Program-made: the position numbers and the translations under genes
Shown here: positions 51,002 through 59,536 of the stretch, piece by piece
How the letters are laid out: each line of letters starts with the position of its first letter
Position numbering within the stretch: the stretch's first letter is position 1
The notes under the pieces: model-generated
Seen by the model: the letters and a program-made list of their open reading frames with translations, nothing else
The model's database searches: none
Told to the model about the DNA's origin: nothing
Assembly (NCBI RefSeq): GCF_017086405.1
Contig: NZ_CP070973.1
Location: forward strand, 930,001-994,000
Reading direction: 5' to 3'
Source of the DNA: Mycobacterium gordonae
GTDB lineage: Bacteria > Actinomycetota > Actinomycetes > Mycobacteriales > Mycobacteriaceae
DNA length: 64,000 bases

Positions 51002-51832
51002 CTAGGTGGTCCGCAGATCGACCAGCACAGGCGCGTGATCGCTGGGCGCCTTGCCTTTGCGTTCCTCCCGGACGATCTGCGCGTCCACCACCCGGGCGGC
51101 CAACGCCGGTGAGCCGAGGATGAAGTCGATCCGCATGCCCTGTCGCTTGGGGAAGCGCAGCTGGGTGTAGTCCCAGTAGGTGTACACCCCGGGCCCCGGA
51201 GCGAAAGGCCTTACCACGTCCGTGAATTGGGCGTCGACGATCGCGTTGAACGCCCGTCGTTCCGGTTCGGAGACGTGGGTGCAGCCCGCGAAGAACTCGG
51301 TGCTCCACACGTCCTCGTCGGTGGGCGCAATGTTCCAGTCCCCGACCAGGGCGATCGGCGCCGACGGATCCGCGCGCAACCACCCCTCGGCTGTATTGCG
51401 AAGCGCGGCAAGCCAATCGAGCTTGTAGGTGTAGTGCGGATCGTCGAGTGCGCGACCATTGGGCACGTACAGGCTCCACACCCGCACACCGGCGCAGGTG
51501 GCGCCCACGGCACGTGCCTCGGACGCGGCAGCTCGGCCAGCTGCGATGTCGGGCTTGCCGCTCCACGTCGGTTGGCCTTCGAATCCGTACTGCACGTCTT
51601 CGAGGCCGACGCGGGACGCGATCGCCACGCCGTTCCATTGGTTGAATCCGAGATGTGCCACCTCGTAACCGCGTTCGATCAGTGGCAGCGCGGGGAACTG
51701 GGTGTCCGAGCACTTGGTTTCCTGCATGGCCAGCACGTCGACCTCGGCCCGATCGAGCCAGTCGACGACACGGTCCAGGCGGGTTCGGATCGAGTTGACG
51801 TTCCAGGTCGCCAGCCGCAGCAGCTCGGGCAT
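51002..51832 (-). CDS. xthA: exodeoxyribonuclease III / AP endonuclease XthA
   Basis: A 276-residue EEP-fold DNA repair nuclease cleaving at abasic sites. ATG 51832 gives PELLRLATWNVNSIR with the first Asn; AMQETKCSDTQFP carries the metal Glu; SLYVPNGRALDD, ALVGDWNIAPTDEDV, RIDFILGS and the C-terminal PSDHAPVLVDL (catalytic Asp-His) complete the active site. The frame upstream to 51937 belongs to the neighbouring gene. Counterpart of Rv0427c. Confidence 0.93.
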   Translation of the reverse strand: MPELLRLATWNVNSIRTRLDRVVDWLDRAEVDVLAMQETKCSDTQFPALPLIERGYEVAHLGFNQWNGVAIASRVGLEDVQYGFEGQPTWSGKPDIAAGRAAASEARAVGATCAGVRVWSLYVPNGRALDDPHYTYKLDWLAALRNTAEGWLRADPSAPIALVGDWNIAPTDEDVWSTEFFAGCTHVSEPERRAFNAIVDAQFTDVVRPFAPGPGVYTYWDYTQLRFPKRQGMRIDFILGSPALAARVVDAQIVREERKGKAPSDHAPVLVDLRTT

Positions 51833-51842
51833 GGGGTGTGTC

Positions 51843-52448
51843 CTATCGAGAGTCGGGGCGGTGGAAGTAACGGCGGCGGTGGTGCAGCCGGAAGCCCAGT
51901 TCCTCCGCCGCGGCCGTCGAGTCGGTGTCAGGGACACACACGTACGCCGGGGTCGCTGCCGCTGTCCCGCGCACCAGCATCTGTTCGACCCGTTCGCATT
52001 CCAGGCCGGCCGGCGGCGACAGCAGGCGGTCCGGGAGGGCCAACCGCGGTTGTAGTCCGCGCTCGGTGTACCAGTCGAAAATCGCCGGGATGGTACTGGC
52101 TTGTGCCGAAATATCTAGCGGGACAGCGGAATTAGACGCCAAAGTGGGGCCGTGGGCGCGCAGCAGCCAGCCGCAAAGCCAGAGTTGCTCGGCGCCGGGT
52201 GCGTCGGCCGCGGCGGCACGCTCGAGCCTGCGGATGTCTGCGGTGCGCACCGGCGCGTGGGTCAGGACACGCACTGCCGTCACGTCCTGGGGAGCCACCT
52301 CGACCACCACGCCGGATCTCGTCTGCACCCGGACTGCCGGGTCGATGGCCAGCAGGTGGCCCACCGCGTCCGTCAGTGGCGGGACGGACCCGGGCGGTCG
52401 GCGGTAGCGCAGCGTCACCCGCGTGCCGAGGGCCGGCCACGAGACCAT
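51843..52448 (-). CDS. Rv0428c-like acetyltransferase with internal deletion
   Basis: A 201-residue protein. Its first 160 residues match the N-terminal half of mycobacterial Rv0428c proteins (SWPALGTRVTLRYRRPPGS, LTDAVGHLLAIDPAVRVQTR, LTHAPVRTADIRRLERAAAA, LAANSAVPLDISA-like, DRLLSPPAGLECERVEQMLV). It then jumps straight to YVCVPDTDSTAAAEELGFRL with HHRRRYF, the extreme C-terminus of the GNAT domain. The family is about 300 residues, so roughly 95 residues including the acetyl-CoA-binding motif are missing without breaking the frame. Acetyltransferase activity is therefore unlikely. The stop of xthA's neighbour is 10 bp away, and it starts 1 nt into the def stop. Confidence 0.75.
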   Translation of the reverse strand: MVSWPALGTRVTLRYRRPPGSVPPLTDAVGHLLAIDPAVRVQTRSGVVVEVAPQDVTAVRVLTHAPVRTADIRRLERAAAADAPGAEQLWLCGWLLRAHGPTLASNSAVPLDISAQASTIPAIFDWYTERGLQPRLALPDRLLSPPAGLECERVEQMLVRGTAAATPAYVCVPDTDSTAAAEELGFRLHHRRRYFHRPDSR

Positions 52449-53044
52449 CAGTGGCCGAACGGGTCGGGACCCTCACCCGGCAGCCAGGACAGGCCGGGAA
52501 CGCCCCACCCGTGCGACTTGATGGCCCGCTTCGCGGCCCGGGCATGCCGGCCGATCAGGCAGTCGACGTAGAGAAATCCGTCCAGGTGCCCGGTCTCGTG
52601 TTGCAGCATGCGGGCGAACAGGCCGGTGCCTTCGATGGAGACCGGCTTTCCGTCGCCGTCCAGGCCGGTGACCCGGGCCCAGTCGGCGCGTCCGGTGGGG
52701 AAGGATTCACCCGGAACCGACAGGCATCCCTCGTCGTCGTCGTGGCCGGCCGACGGCATGGTCTCGGGAATCTCGGAGGTCTCCAGCACCGGGTTGACGA
52801 CGACCCCGCGGCGGCGGTTGGTCAGCCCGCGGTCGTCGGAACAGTCGTAAACGAAGACCCGCAGCCCGTACCCGATCTGGTTGGCGGCCAGACCCACGCC
52901 GTGGGCGGCGTCCATGGTGTCGTACATGGTCTTGATCAACTCGGGCAGATCGGCCGGGAGCGATCCGTCGGAGCCGACCGGTATCGGCGTCGTCGGGGTG
53001 TGCAAGACGGGATCGCCCACGATGCGGATGGGTACGACGGCCAT
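52448..53044 (-). CDS. def: peptide deformylase
   Basis: A 198-residue metalloenzyme removing the formyl group from new proteins. Motif 1 G49-V-G-L-A-A-N-Q56, motif 2 E105-G-C-L-S109 with metal ligand C107, motif 3 H149-E-T-G-H153. The C-terminal extension ending [11 protein letters not shown] is the mycobacterial form. A possible -10 (TAAGCT, 53058 to 53053, minus strand) lies 8 nt before the ATG, so the mRNA may be leaderless or nearly so. Counterpart of Rv0429c. Confidence 0.95.
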   Translation of the reverse strand: MAVVPIRIVGDPVLHTPTTPIPVGSDGSLPADLPELIKTMYDTMDAAHGVGLAANQIGYGLRVFVYDCSDDRGLTNRRRGVVVNPVLETSEIPETMPSAGHDDDEGCLSVPGESFPTGRADWARVTGLDGDGKPVSIEGTGLFARMLQHETGHLDGFLYVDCLIGRHARAAKRAIKSHGWGVPGLSWLPGEGPDPFGH

Positions 53045-53320
53045 GGTCGGCTAGCTTAAGGCGTGTCCCCGGGTCGGCCCGGAACGGGCCGCGCGCCAAG
53101 TGTGACCAATCCGACGGAGGCTGGGCCACCAAGGGCCTCTGCCAGGCATCCTGCCGCCCGCTGAGGCGGCGTGTTCCAAAGCAACTCGGCCGACTCGCGG
53201 GTCTGGTTTCCGGCCCGGCAGATGCCGGCGTGTTTCAATAATCGCCGGAGAATGCCCCCGATGTAGGTCAGGTCATTCGAGTCAATCGAGTTTTCGCCGG
53301 AAGGGTCCAGGGGAAGCGAT

Positions 53321-53629
53321 ATGGACAGCGCCATGGCGCGGGCAAATCGATCGGGGGACGACGCCGAGGTCGCCGATGGGCTGACCCGGCGCGAACACGA
53401 CATCCTGGCCTTCGAACGGCAGTGGTGGAAGTTCGCCGGCGTGAAGGAAGACGCCATCAAGGAGCTGTTCTCGATGTCGGCGACGCGGTATTACCAAGTG
53501 CTCAACGCGCTCGTCGACCGGCCGGAGGCGTTGGCGGCCGACCCGATGCTGGTGAAGCGCCTGCGGCGGCTGCGTGCCAGCCGTCAGAAGGCCCGCGCCG
53601 CCCGTCGGCTCGGCTTCGAGGTGACCTGA
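53321..53629 (+). CDS. DUF3263 protein, Rv0430-like
   Basis: A 102-residue protein: GLTRREHDILAFERQWWKFA and GVKEDAIKELFSMSATRYYQ, then LNALVDRPEALAADPMLVKR and a basic C-terminus. The DUF3263 region looks like a helix-turn-helix (KEDAIKELFSMSATRYYQVL), so it may bind DNA. Ribosome site AGGGGAA before ATG 53321. Adjacent to virR as in H37Rv (Rv0430-Rv0431). Confidence 0.85.
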   Translation: MDSAMARANRSGDDAEVADGLTRREHDILAFERQWWKFAGVKEDAIKELFSMSATRYYQVLNALVDRPEALAADPMLVKRLRRLRASRQKARAARRLGFEVT

Positions 53630-53641
53630 GCGCCCCCCGGC

Positions 53642-53647
53642 TACAGT
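53642..53647 (+). promoter_or_regulatory. -10 box of a likely leaderless virR promoter
   Basis: TACAGT followed by 7 nt (GGGCTCG) and the ATG at 53655. It favours 53655 over the GTG at 53646. Confidence 0.5.
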
Positions 53648-53654
53648 GGGCTCG

Positions 53655-54128
53655 ATGAACGAGCGCGTGCCCGACTCTTCCGGGCTTCCCCTGCGTGCCA
53701 TGGTGATGGTGCTGTTGTTTCTGGGCGTCATCTTCCTGTTGCTCGGCTGGCAGGCTCTGGACTCTTCCGGAAAGTCCGACGATGACGCGGCACCGGTCAC
53801 CACGGTGTCGGCCCCCTCGACACCGGCCTCCTCGACCAGCGCCAAGCCCGCCGCCGCGAACGAGGTCGAGGTTCGGGTGTACAACATCTCCTCGAAGGAG
53901 GGCATCGCCAAGTCCACGGCCGATGAGCTCAAGGGGGCCGGTTTCAAGGTGACCGAGGTGACCAACCTGGCGGTTTCCGAGGTCTCGGCCACCACCGTGT
54001 ACTACGGCGACGAGGGCGAGAAGGCTACCGCGGAGGCGGTGGGCAAGAAGCTCGGAGCGCCGGTGGAGAAGCGGATCTCGGCACTTTCCGACCAACCGCC
54101 CGGTGTCATCGTTCTGGTGATGGGTTGA
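53655..54128 (+). CDS. virR: LytR_C-domain protein VirR
   Basis: A 157-residue membrane-anchored protein: short cytoplasmic start [14 protein letters not shown], one helix at about 15-36 ([20 protein letters not shown]), a Ser/Thr/Pro/Ala linker, and a LytR_C domain (about 69-156: [49 protein letters not shown]). Counterpart of Rv0431, a regulator of vesicle release and cell-wall integrity in M. tuberculosis. The stop is followed by a palindrome and the sodC promoter. Confidence 0.9.
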   Translation: MNERVPDSSGLPLRAMVMVLLFLGVIFLLLGWQALDSSGKSDDDAAPVTTVSAPSTPASSTSAKPAAANEVEVRVYNISSKEGIAKSTADELKGAGFKVTEVTNLAVSEVSATTVYYGDEGEKATAEAVGKKLGAPVEKRISALSDQPPGVIVLVMG

Positions 54129-54178
54129 CGCTGAGTTCTCGCTGCCGCCAAGCTAGGTCCGAATTGCCTGACTCCTCA

Positions 54179-54197
54179 GCGGGTCGTTACGACCCGC
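54179..54197. promoter_or_regulatory. 19-bp palindrome in the sodC promoter
   Basis: GCGGGTCGTTACGACCCGC is a perfect 9-bp inverted repeat around one T. It covers the place of the -35 element relative to the TAGGCT box at 54211, so a bound regulator would block sodC transcription. It could also end the virR transcript. Confidence 0.55.
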
Positions 54198-54210
54198 ATC
54201 GTCCTCACGC

Positions 54211-54216
54211 TAGGCT
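54211..54216 (+). promoter_or_regulatory. -10 box of a likely leaderless sodC promoter
   Basis: TAGGCT followed by 7 nt (CTCCGCT) and the ATG at 54224. Confidence 0.5.
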
Positions 54217-54223
54217 CTCCGCT

Positions 54224-54934
54224 ATGCCTAAGCCTGCAGCCACTGCTTTGTCAGCCCTTTCGGCCGCCGCTTGCGTCGCACTGGTGGGCGCCTGCTCGTC
54301 GCCCCAGCACGCCACGACCACTCCGGGCACCACCCCGTCGGTATGGACGGGATCCCCGGCGCCTGCCACCTCCGGGCATCAGGAGGCGAACCCGAGTCCT
54401 CAGGCAGGCGCGTCGGCGCAGATGTTGATGACCGTCCTCAAGGGCCCGGACGGCGTGCAGGTGGCGACGGCGAAGTTCGAGTTCGCCAATGGCTACGCCA
54501 CCGTGACGGTTGCGACGAGCGGCACCGGGGTGCTCTCGCCCGGGTTCCACGGCATGCACCTGCACAAGGTGGGCAAGTGTGAACCCAACTCCGTCGCCCC
54601 GAACGGTGGCGCGCCCGGCGACTTCCTGTCCGCCGGTGGGCATCTCCAGCTGCCTGGTGGCCCTGCCGGCCACTCCAGCGGTGACCTGCCGCCGTTGCAG
54701 GTGCGCAAGGACGGCTCCGGGACGCTGGTGACGACGACGGATGCCTTCACCATGGACGACCTGACCTCCGGCGCCAAGACCGCGATCATCATCCACGCCG
54801 GCGCGGACAACTTCGCCAACATTCCAGCGGACCGTTACAAGCAGAACGACGGGACACCGGGACCCGACGAGACGACGATGACAACCGGTGACGCCGGCAA
54901 GCGGGTGGCGTGCGGTGTCATTGGATCCGGGTAA
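54224..54934 (+). CDS. sodC: Cu,Zn superoxide dismutase lipoprotein SodC
   Basis: A 236-residue lipoprotein (lipobox VGAC, C24) with a Ser/Thr/Pro linker and a Cu,Zn-SOD domain. [15 protein letters not shown] carries the first copper ligands and one disulfide Cys; [10 protein letters not shown] carries further His ligands; [20 protein letters not shown] carries the last His; and RVACGVI supplies the second Cys. It removes extracellular superoxide outside the membrane. Counterpart of Rv0432. Its end overlaps the frame of the next gene, but that gene's start is downstream at 54960. Confidence 0.95.
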   Translation: MPKPAATALSALSAAACVALVGACSSPQHATTTPGTTPSVWTGSPAPATSGHQEANPSPQAGASAQMLMTVLKGPDGVQVATAKFEFANGYATVTVATSGTGVLSPGFHGMHLHKVGKCEPNSVAPNGGAPGDFLSAGGHLQLPGGPAGHSSGDLPPLQVRKDGSGTLVTTTDAFTMDDLTSGAKTAIIIHAGADNFANIPADRYKQNDGTPGPDETTMTTGDAGKRVACGVIGSG

Positions 54935-54959
54935 GGGTTCGGCTAACGGTCCGGGGGTC

Positions 54960-56090
54960 GTGCCGTCCAGCAGGACGCGGAGTCACATCGACTTCGCCCG
55001 CTCGCCGCGGCCGACGGTCGGGGTGGAGTGGGAGTTCGCGCTCGTCGACGCGCAGACCCGGGACCTGAGCAACGAGGCCACCGCGGTGATCGCCGAGATC
55101 GGCGAAAACCCGCGGGTGCACAAGGAATTGCTACGCAACACGGTCGAAGTGGTCAGTGGCATCTGCGAGAACGCAGCCGAGGCGATAGCCGACCTGCGTG
55201 ACACCCTCGGCCCTGCCCGTCGCATCGTGCGTGACCGCGGCATGGAGTTGTTCTGCGCCGGCACCCACCCGTTCGCGCAGTGGTCCAACCAGAAGCTCAC
55301 CGACGCGCCGCGGTACGCCGAGCTGATCAAACGCACGCAGTGGTGGGGCCGGCAGATGCTGATCTGGGGTGTGCATGTGCATGTCGGGATCTCGTCGGCC
55401 AACAAGGTCATGCCCATCATGTCGTCACTGCTCAACCATTACCCGCACCTGCTGGCATTGTCGGCGTCCTCGCCGTGGTGGGGCGGCGAGGACACCGGGT
55501 ATGCGAGCAACCGGTCGATGATGTTCCAGCAGTTGCCCACCGCCGGGTTGCCGTTCCAATTCCAGAAATGGTCGGAGTTCGAAGGCTTCGTCTACGACCA
55601 GAAGAAGACCGGCATCATCGACCACGTCGACGAAGTCCGTTGGGACATCAGGCCTTCCCCGCATCTGGGCACGCTCGAGGTGCGAATCTGCGACGGCGTG
55701 TCCAACCTGCGGGAGCTGGGCGCGCTGGTCGCGTTGACCCACTGTCTGATCGTCGACCTGGACCGTCGCCTGGAGGCCGACCAGCCGCTGCCGACGATGC
55801 CGCCCTGGCATGTGCAGGAGAACAAGTGGCGGGCGGCCCGGTACGGATTGGACGCGGTAATCATCCTGGATGCCGACAGCAACGAGCGGCTGGTCACCGA
55901 GGACCTCGACGACGTGCTGAACCGGCTGGAGCCGATCGCCAAGTCGCTCAAGTGTTCTGACGAACTGGCGGCGGTGGCCGACATCCCGCGCCGCGGCGGG
56001 TCCTACCAACGGCAGCGGCGGGTGGCCGAGGAGCACGACGGCGACCTACGTTCGGTTGTCGACGCGCTCGTGGCCGAGCTGGATATCTAG
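54960..56090 (+). CDS. carboxylate-amine ligase (GCS2/YbdK family), Rv0433-like
   Basis: A 376-residue protein of the glutamate-cysteine ligase 2 family. GTG 54960 gives the same length as Rv0433; the longer frame to 54888 overlaps sodC. PTVGVEWEFALVDAQTRDLS, ELFCAGTHPFAQW, GVHVHVGISSANKVMP, LLALSASSPWWGGEDTGYAS and WDIRPSPHLGTLEVRICDG are the ATP-grasp-like GCS motifs with metal-binding Glu/His. It probably makes a gamma-glutamyl or similar amide; mycobacteria make mycothiol and not glutathione, so the true product is unknown. Confidence 0.9.
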   Translation: MPSSRTRSHIDFARSPRPTVGVEWEFALVDAQTRDLSNEATAVIAEIGENPRVHKELLRNTVEVVSGICENAAEAIADLRDTLGPARRIVRDRGMELFCAGTHPFAQWSNQKLTDAPRYAELIKRTQWWGRQMLIWGVHVHVGISSANKVMPIMSSLLNHYPHLLALSASSPWWGGEDTGYASNRSMMFQQLPTAGLPFQFQKWSEFEGFVYDQKKTGIIDHVDEVRWDIRPSPHLGTLEVRICDGVSNLRELGALVALTHCLIVDLDRRLEADQPLPTMPPWHVQENKWRAARYGLDAVIILDADSNERLVTEDLDDVLNRLEPIAKSLKCSDELAAVADIPRRGGSYQRQRRVAEEHDGDLRSVVDALVAELDI

Positions 56091-56476
56091 GAGAGCGCTC
56101 CGGCCGCCGGCCGGACCGCGCCGGCGACACGCCTGAGCAGGTGGCGCACCACAATCCGGTGTCCTCCGGTACCGATGACCAGCGCGCGGTACACCTTTCC
56201 GCGCAGACCGGGGAACGTCGCGAACGTCAGCGCGCGCAACCGAATCCCATCAGGCGCGGGGTCCAGTTCATACACCAGGCGGTAGGCCGCGAACGGGTGG
56301 CGACCCTTGAGTGCGAGCCGGCGCGGGGGAGTGGCCTCCTCGAGGGCGAAGCCGAACGGAACCGTGCTGGGGTCAGCGGGGTCGCGAAAGGTCTTGGCCA
56401 GCAGCGCCGCCCAGGTTTGCGCGGCCGAGGCATGGACTGAGATAGCATGCTCATCGATATAGGGCAATCGTTTCAT
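56087..56476 (-). CDS. SRPBCC-type hypothetical protein
   Basis: A 129-residue protein from ATG 56476: KRLPYIDEHAISVHASAAQT, WAALLAK, then PPRRLALKGRHPFAAYRLVYE and RLRALTFATFPGLRGKVYRA, VIGTGGHRIVVRHLLRR. The pattern of strands and a final helix resembles polyketide-cyclase/SRPBCC small-molecule binding proteins. It diverges across 21 bp from a TetR regulator; TATGGT (minus strand, 56490 to 56485) is a possible -10, so the regulator probably controls it. Ligand unknown. Confidence 0.68.
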   Translation of the reverse strand: MKRLPYIDEHAISVHASAAQTWAALLAKTFRDPADPSTVPFGFALEEATPPRRLALKGRHPFAAYRLVYELDPAPDGIRLRALTFATFPGLRGKVYRALVIGTGGHRIVVRHLLRRVAGAVRPAAGALS

Positions 56477-56497
56477 ATAGAAGGACCATACTAGATC

Positions 56498-57115
56498 ATG
56501 GCGCCGCCGCGGAAGCACGAAACCGACATCATCTTGGATGCGACCCGGGCACTGGTGCTCAGGGCAGGCCCGCGGGCGGCCAGCGTCGCGGCGATAGCCA
56601 GGGCCAGTGGCGCCCCGGCCGGCACGTTGTACCACCGTTTCGGCAACCGGGACGGTGTGGTGATCGCTGCCTGGCTGCGGGCGCTGGACCGTTTTCAGCA
56701 GCGTGCGCTTGCCGCTGCCGGCGACACCGCGTTGGAGCGGGCCACGGCCATGGCCGTGGCCGCCATCGGCTTCGCCCGAGAGCTACCCGACGACGCGCGG
56801 CTGTTGTTGACCATCCGGCCAAGCGACCTGGTCGACAGCCGCACGGACGCGGACTTCCGGGAGACGCTGAGCGCCATGAACGCTCCGCTGAGGCAACAGA
56901 TTCGCGAGTTGGCGGACGGGCTCTACGGCAGCGACGAGCCACGCGCGCTGGACGCGGTGTACCGCGCCGTCTCCGATCTGCCCTACGCCGTCGTCAGGCG
57001 CCACGCTCACGACGACCCGTTGCCCGACTGGCTTGAGGCTGATGTCGCGGCCGCCGCCCGCGCGGTGCTGCATAGTTATGGGGAGAGAGGGGACGAGGCG
57101 AATGGAAGCGTTTGA
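56498..57115 (+). CDS. TetR-family transcriptional regulator
   Basis: A 205-residue repressor-type protein. HTH at about 8-52 (TDIILDATRALVLRAGPRAA, then IARASGAPAGTLYHRFGNRDG) and a helical ligand domain. It starts at ATG 56498 in a 21-bp divergent promoter shared with the SRPBCC gene. Its 3' end overlaps the LON-domain gene by 14 nt. Confidence 0.87.
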   Translation: MAPPRKHETDIILDATRALVLRAGPRAASVAAIARASGAPAGTLYHRFGNRDGVVIAAWLRALDRFQQRALAAAGDTALERATAMAVAAIGFARELPDDARLLLTIRPSDLVDSRTDADFRETLSAMNAPLRQQIRELADGLYGSDEPRALDAVYRAVSDLPYAVVRRHAHDDPLPDWLEADVAAAARAVLHSYGERGDEANGSV

Positions 57116-57743
57116 CGTAGCGATGTTCCCACTCGAATCTGCGTTGTTGCCGGAGGACGATCTGCCGCTGCGCATCTTCGAGCCCCGTTACACCGCACTC
57201 GTCCGGGATTGCCTGGACAGCCCCGATCCTCGCTTCGGCGTCGTGCTGATCTCCCGTGGCCGCGAGGTCGGTGGCGGTGAAGCGCGCTCGGAAGTCGGCA
57301 CCCTCGCCACGATCACCGACTACTTAGACGCAGGCGGTGGCCGCTACGCGCTGCATTGCCGGATGGGTGAACGCATCAAGGTGGTGCGGTGGCTGCCGGA
57401 CGATCCGTACCCGCGGGCCCTGGTGCGGGTGTGGCCCGACGAGCCGGGACCGCCGGTGACCACCGCCGAATTCCTCGACGTCGAGGACCGGGTGTGGGCG
57501 CTGTTCGAGCGGATCGCCGACGTGCAGCGCGTTGAACTGCCCAGTCGCGACGAGATCTTCGACTACGGGGACCGCGCCGCCGACGTACCAAAGCTGCTGT
57601 ACGCATTGGCATCTCGCATTCCGATGGGGCCGGCCGACCGGTACGCGGTGTTGTCGGCCGCATCCGCCGCAGACCGGTTGGCGGCGTTGCTCGAGGCCGT
57701 CGACTCCGTCGAAGCAGTGGTGGAGTTTCAGCTGTCGGAGTGA
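57102..57743 (+). CDS. LON substrate-binding-domain protein, Rv0434-like
   Basis: A 213-residue protein consisting only of the Lon N-terminal substrate-binding domain: VAMFPLESALLPEDDLPLRI, FEPRYTALVRDCL, FGVVLISRGREVGG, VGTLATITDYLDAGGGRYAL, then a C-terminal helical bundle (LPSRDEIFDYGDRAADVPKL, ASRIPMGPADRYAVLSAASA). No ATPase or protease part. ATG 57102 inside the tetR end. Counterpart of Rv0434. Its last 69 bp recur as a decayed copy at 59457-59524. Confidence 0.88.
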   Translation: MEAFDVAMFPLESALLPEDDLPLRIFEPRYTALVRDCLDSPDPRFGVVLISRGREVGGGEARSEVGTLATITDYLDAGGGRYALHCRMGERIKVVRWLPDDPYPRALVRVWPDEPGPPVTTAEFLDVEDRVWALFERIADVQRVELPSRDEIFDYGDRAADVPKLLYALASRIPMGPADRYAVLSAASAADRLAALLEAVDSVEAVVEFQLSE

Positions 57744-58924
57744 TCGGTCGGCCGTGGCTGCACGGGCACCAACGGCAGCGCGGCCAGCGGGAACAACCCG
57801 GATACCGCGAACGCCAACGGGTAGCCCGCGACCATGATCAGCTGGGCGAAGACGGGGGGCGCGACGGCCACCACCAGGCGCTCGAAGGTGTTCTGCTTGC
57901 CCAGCGCCCAGCCGCTCCAGTACGGCCCGGCGATCTCCGGGATTTTCGTGAACGGCAGCCCGTTGTCACCGGTGATGGCCGACGCGATGACCATGACAGG
58001 GATGGCGGCGCTCCAGTGCAGAAGGTTGGTGAACGCCAGCACCAGCATCACCGCGGTGGTGACCGCCGCGATGATGCGGACCGGCCGCATCCGTGAGCCG
58101 ATGCGGTCCGCCCACCGCCCGGCCGCGATCCGGAACAGCGCGCCCAGGAGTTGCGAGCCACCGACCAGCACTCCGGCCCAAGCCGCCGACAGTCGGTATT
58201 CGGCGGTGAACCAGACCAGCATGAACGTCAGCACCACCGGTTGGGGCACCATCAGCAGCGCGGAAGCGAAATGGATGCGCCACAACGACGTTCCCCGGTA
58301 GAGGTCGACCAGTTCGTGCATGTCGACGTCGCTGCGTTCCTCCCGTGGCGGATCGTGGATGCCCAGTAAACTGACCGCCGCCGCGAGCGCGCACAGGCCG
58401 GCGGGGAACACCAGAGCGGTTGAGATGTTGTGGTTGGCCAGAGCGGGGATCGCCAAGGCGGCTACGGCTATTCCCAACGGTTGCGCGGTCTGCCGGATTC
58501 CCATGGCCAGCGCCCGTTGCGGCTCGGGAAACCATCCGGTGACCAGCCTGCCGCTGGCGGTGATGCAGCTCGCGGCGGCCATGCCGCCGAGCACTAGAAA
58601 GGCGCCGATCAGCAGCATCGAGTGCACCGTCGCGGCGGCGAAGCCCGCCGCCGCGGTCAGGCCCAGACCCACCGACAGCACGAACCGCTCGCCGCGGCGG
58701 TCCAGGACGTGACCCCAGCCGATCAGAGTCAGCATCATGCCGACACTCGGCATCGACGCCAGCAGAGCACCCTGGACCAGGGTGTTGCCCCGATCGGCCA
58801 GGGTGGGTATCAGGAACGCGACCCCGTTGATGAAGACGTTGGCCGACAGCGTCGCTCCCTGTGACACCATCAGCATCGACCAACGCCTGGCCGTGCTGAC
58901 GTCGTGCGTCTGGGTTGTCGTCAC
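57728..58924 (-). CDS. major facilitator superfamily transporter
   Basis: A 398-residue membrane protein from GTG 58924 (GTGA overlap with the gene upstream) with about 12 helices. GWGHVLDRRGERFVLSVGLG is the loop 2-3 MFS motif; AGRWADRIGSRMRPVRIIAA is the second-half equivalent. Twelve helices and two matched halves are usual for the family. Substrate unknown. The 3' end overlaps the convergent LON gene by 16 nt. Together with the next gene it is bracketed by the LON 3' end and its relic, so the pair looks like an insertion. Confidence 0.85.
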   Translation of the reverse strand: MTTTQTHDVSTARRWSMLMVSQGATLSANVFINGVAFLIPTLADRGNTLVQGALLASMPSVGMMLTLIGWGHVLDRRGERFVLSVGLGLTAAAGFAAATVHSMLLIGAFLVLGGMAAASCITASGRLVTGWFPEPQRALAMGIRQTAQPLGIAVAALAIPALANHNISTALVFPAGLCALAAAVSLLGIHDPPREERSDVDMHELVDLYRGTSLWRIHFASALLMVPQPVVLTFMLVWFTAEYRLSAAWAGVLVGGSQLLGALFRIAAGRWADRIGSRMRPVRIIAAVTTAVMLVLAFTNLLHWSAAIPVMVIASAITGDNGLPFTKIPEIAGPYWSGWALGKQNTFERLVVAVAPPVFAQLIMVAGYPLAFAVSGLFPLAALPLVPVQPRPTDHSDS

Positions 58925-59382
58925 GGCTTGTCGCCTTCGTTGATATGCAGGTGAACGTGGTGAGCGGCGCAGGCAACAGCGCTGGCCATGAACATCACCG
59001 CCGCCAGCATCAACCACCGGCCCAGGAACGGTGTCTGGCTGAGCCCGGTGTCCTCGAAATATGTCGCCGAGCCCTGCTTGATGATGCCCGGCAGGAAGAT
59101 GAGGAACAGCAGGCCGGACCCGAGCGCGGGAACCCGCAGGTAGTTGCGCAACCACGGAGCGCGCCGACATACGGTGCCGGCACCCAGGATTCGATCGGCA
59201 AGGGCGTACAGCGGGAACAACACCAGGTCGTGGAAGATGATTGCCGCGGCGAACCACGCCGCCATCGATTTCCACCAGGGGCCTTCTGGTCTCCAGACCA
59301 GTCCACGCACCGACGTCAGCCAGGGGCCACGCAGCGGACTACGCCAGCGGTGTAACCGGTTGACGCCGGGCGCCTCGGGCAT
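58921..59382 (-). CDS. integral membrane protein of unknown function
   Basis: A 153-residue protein from ATG 59382 with three or four hydrophobic helices at about 41-60, 86-100 and 122-140. WRPEGPWWKSMAAWFAAAII, FHDLVLFPLYALADRI, LPGIIKQGSATYF and SQTPFLGRWLML are notable. The His-rich C-terminus (AHHVHLHINEG) could bind metal. I do not recognise a family. Cotranscribed with the MFS gene (GTGA). Confidence 0.6.
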   Translation of the reverse strand: MPEAPGVNRLHRWRSPLRGPWLTSVRGLVWRPEGPWWKSMAAWFAAAIIFHDLVLFPLYALADRILGAGTVCRRAPWLRNYLRVPALGSGLLFLIFLPGIIKQGSATYFEDTGLSQTPFLGRWLMLAAVMFMASAVACAAHHVHLHINEGDKP

Positions 59383-59456
59383 CGGCCAGCGATACCCGAT
59401 GCGGGTCAGCTTAAACGGGTTAGAACAGTGTGACCGTCGGCGTCACGTCCGGGAGT

Positions 59457-59524
59457 CGGCTGGCGGCGTTGCTCGAGGCCGTCACTCGGTTGCCGCGGTG
59501 GTGAAGTTTCAGCGCTCGGAGTGA
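59457..59524 (+). repeat. decayed duplicate of the LON-domain gene's 3' end
   Basis: Sixty-eight bases match 57675-57743, allowing one missing G after GAGGCCGTC. With that base restored the frame reads RLAALLEAVDSVAAVVKFQR then SE and stop, against RLAALLEAVDSVEAVVEFQL then SE and stop in the intact gene. It has no start and is out of frame with anything upstream. Confidence 0.75.
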
Positions 59525-59536
59525 CGGGCTGGTCAA

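Noticed and set aside
54888..54959. A longer start for the carboxylate-amine ligase
   Set aside because: It would overlap the end of sodC, and GTG 54960 gives the family length of 376.
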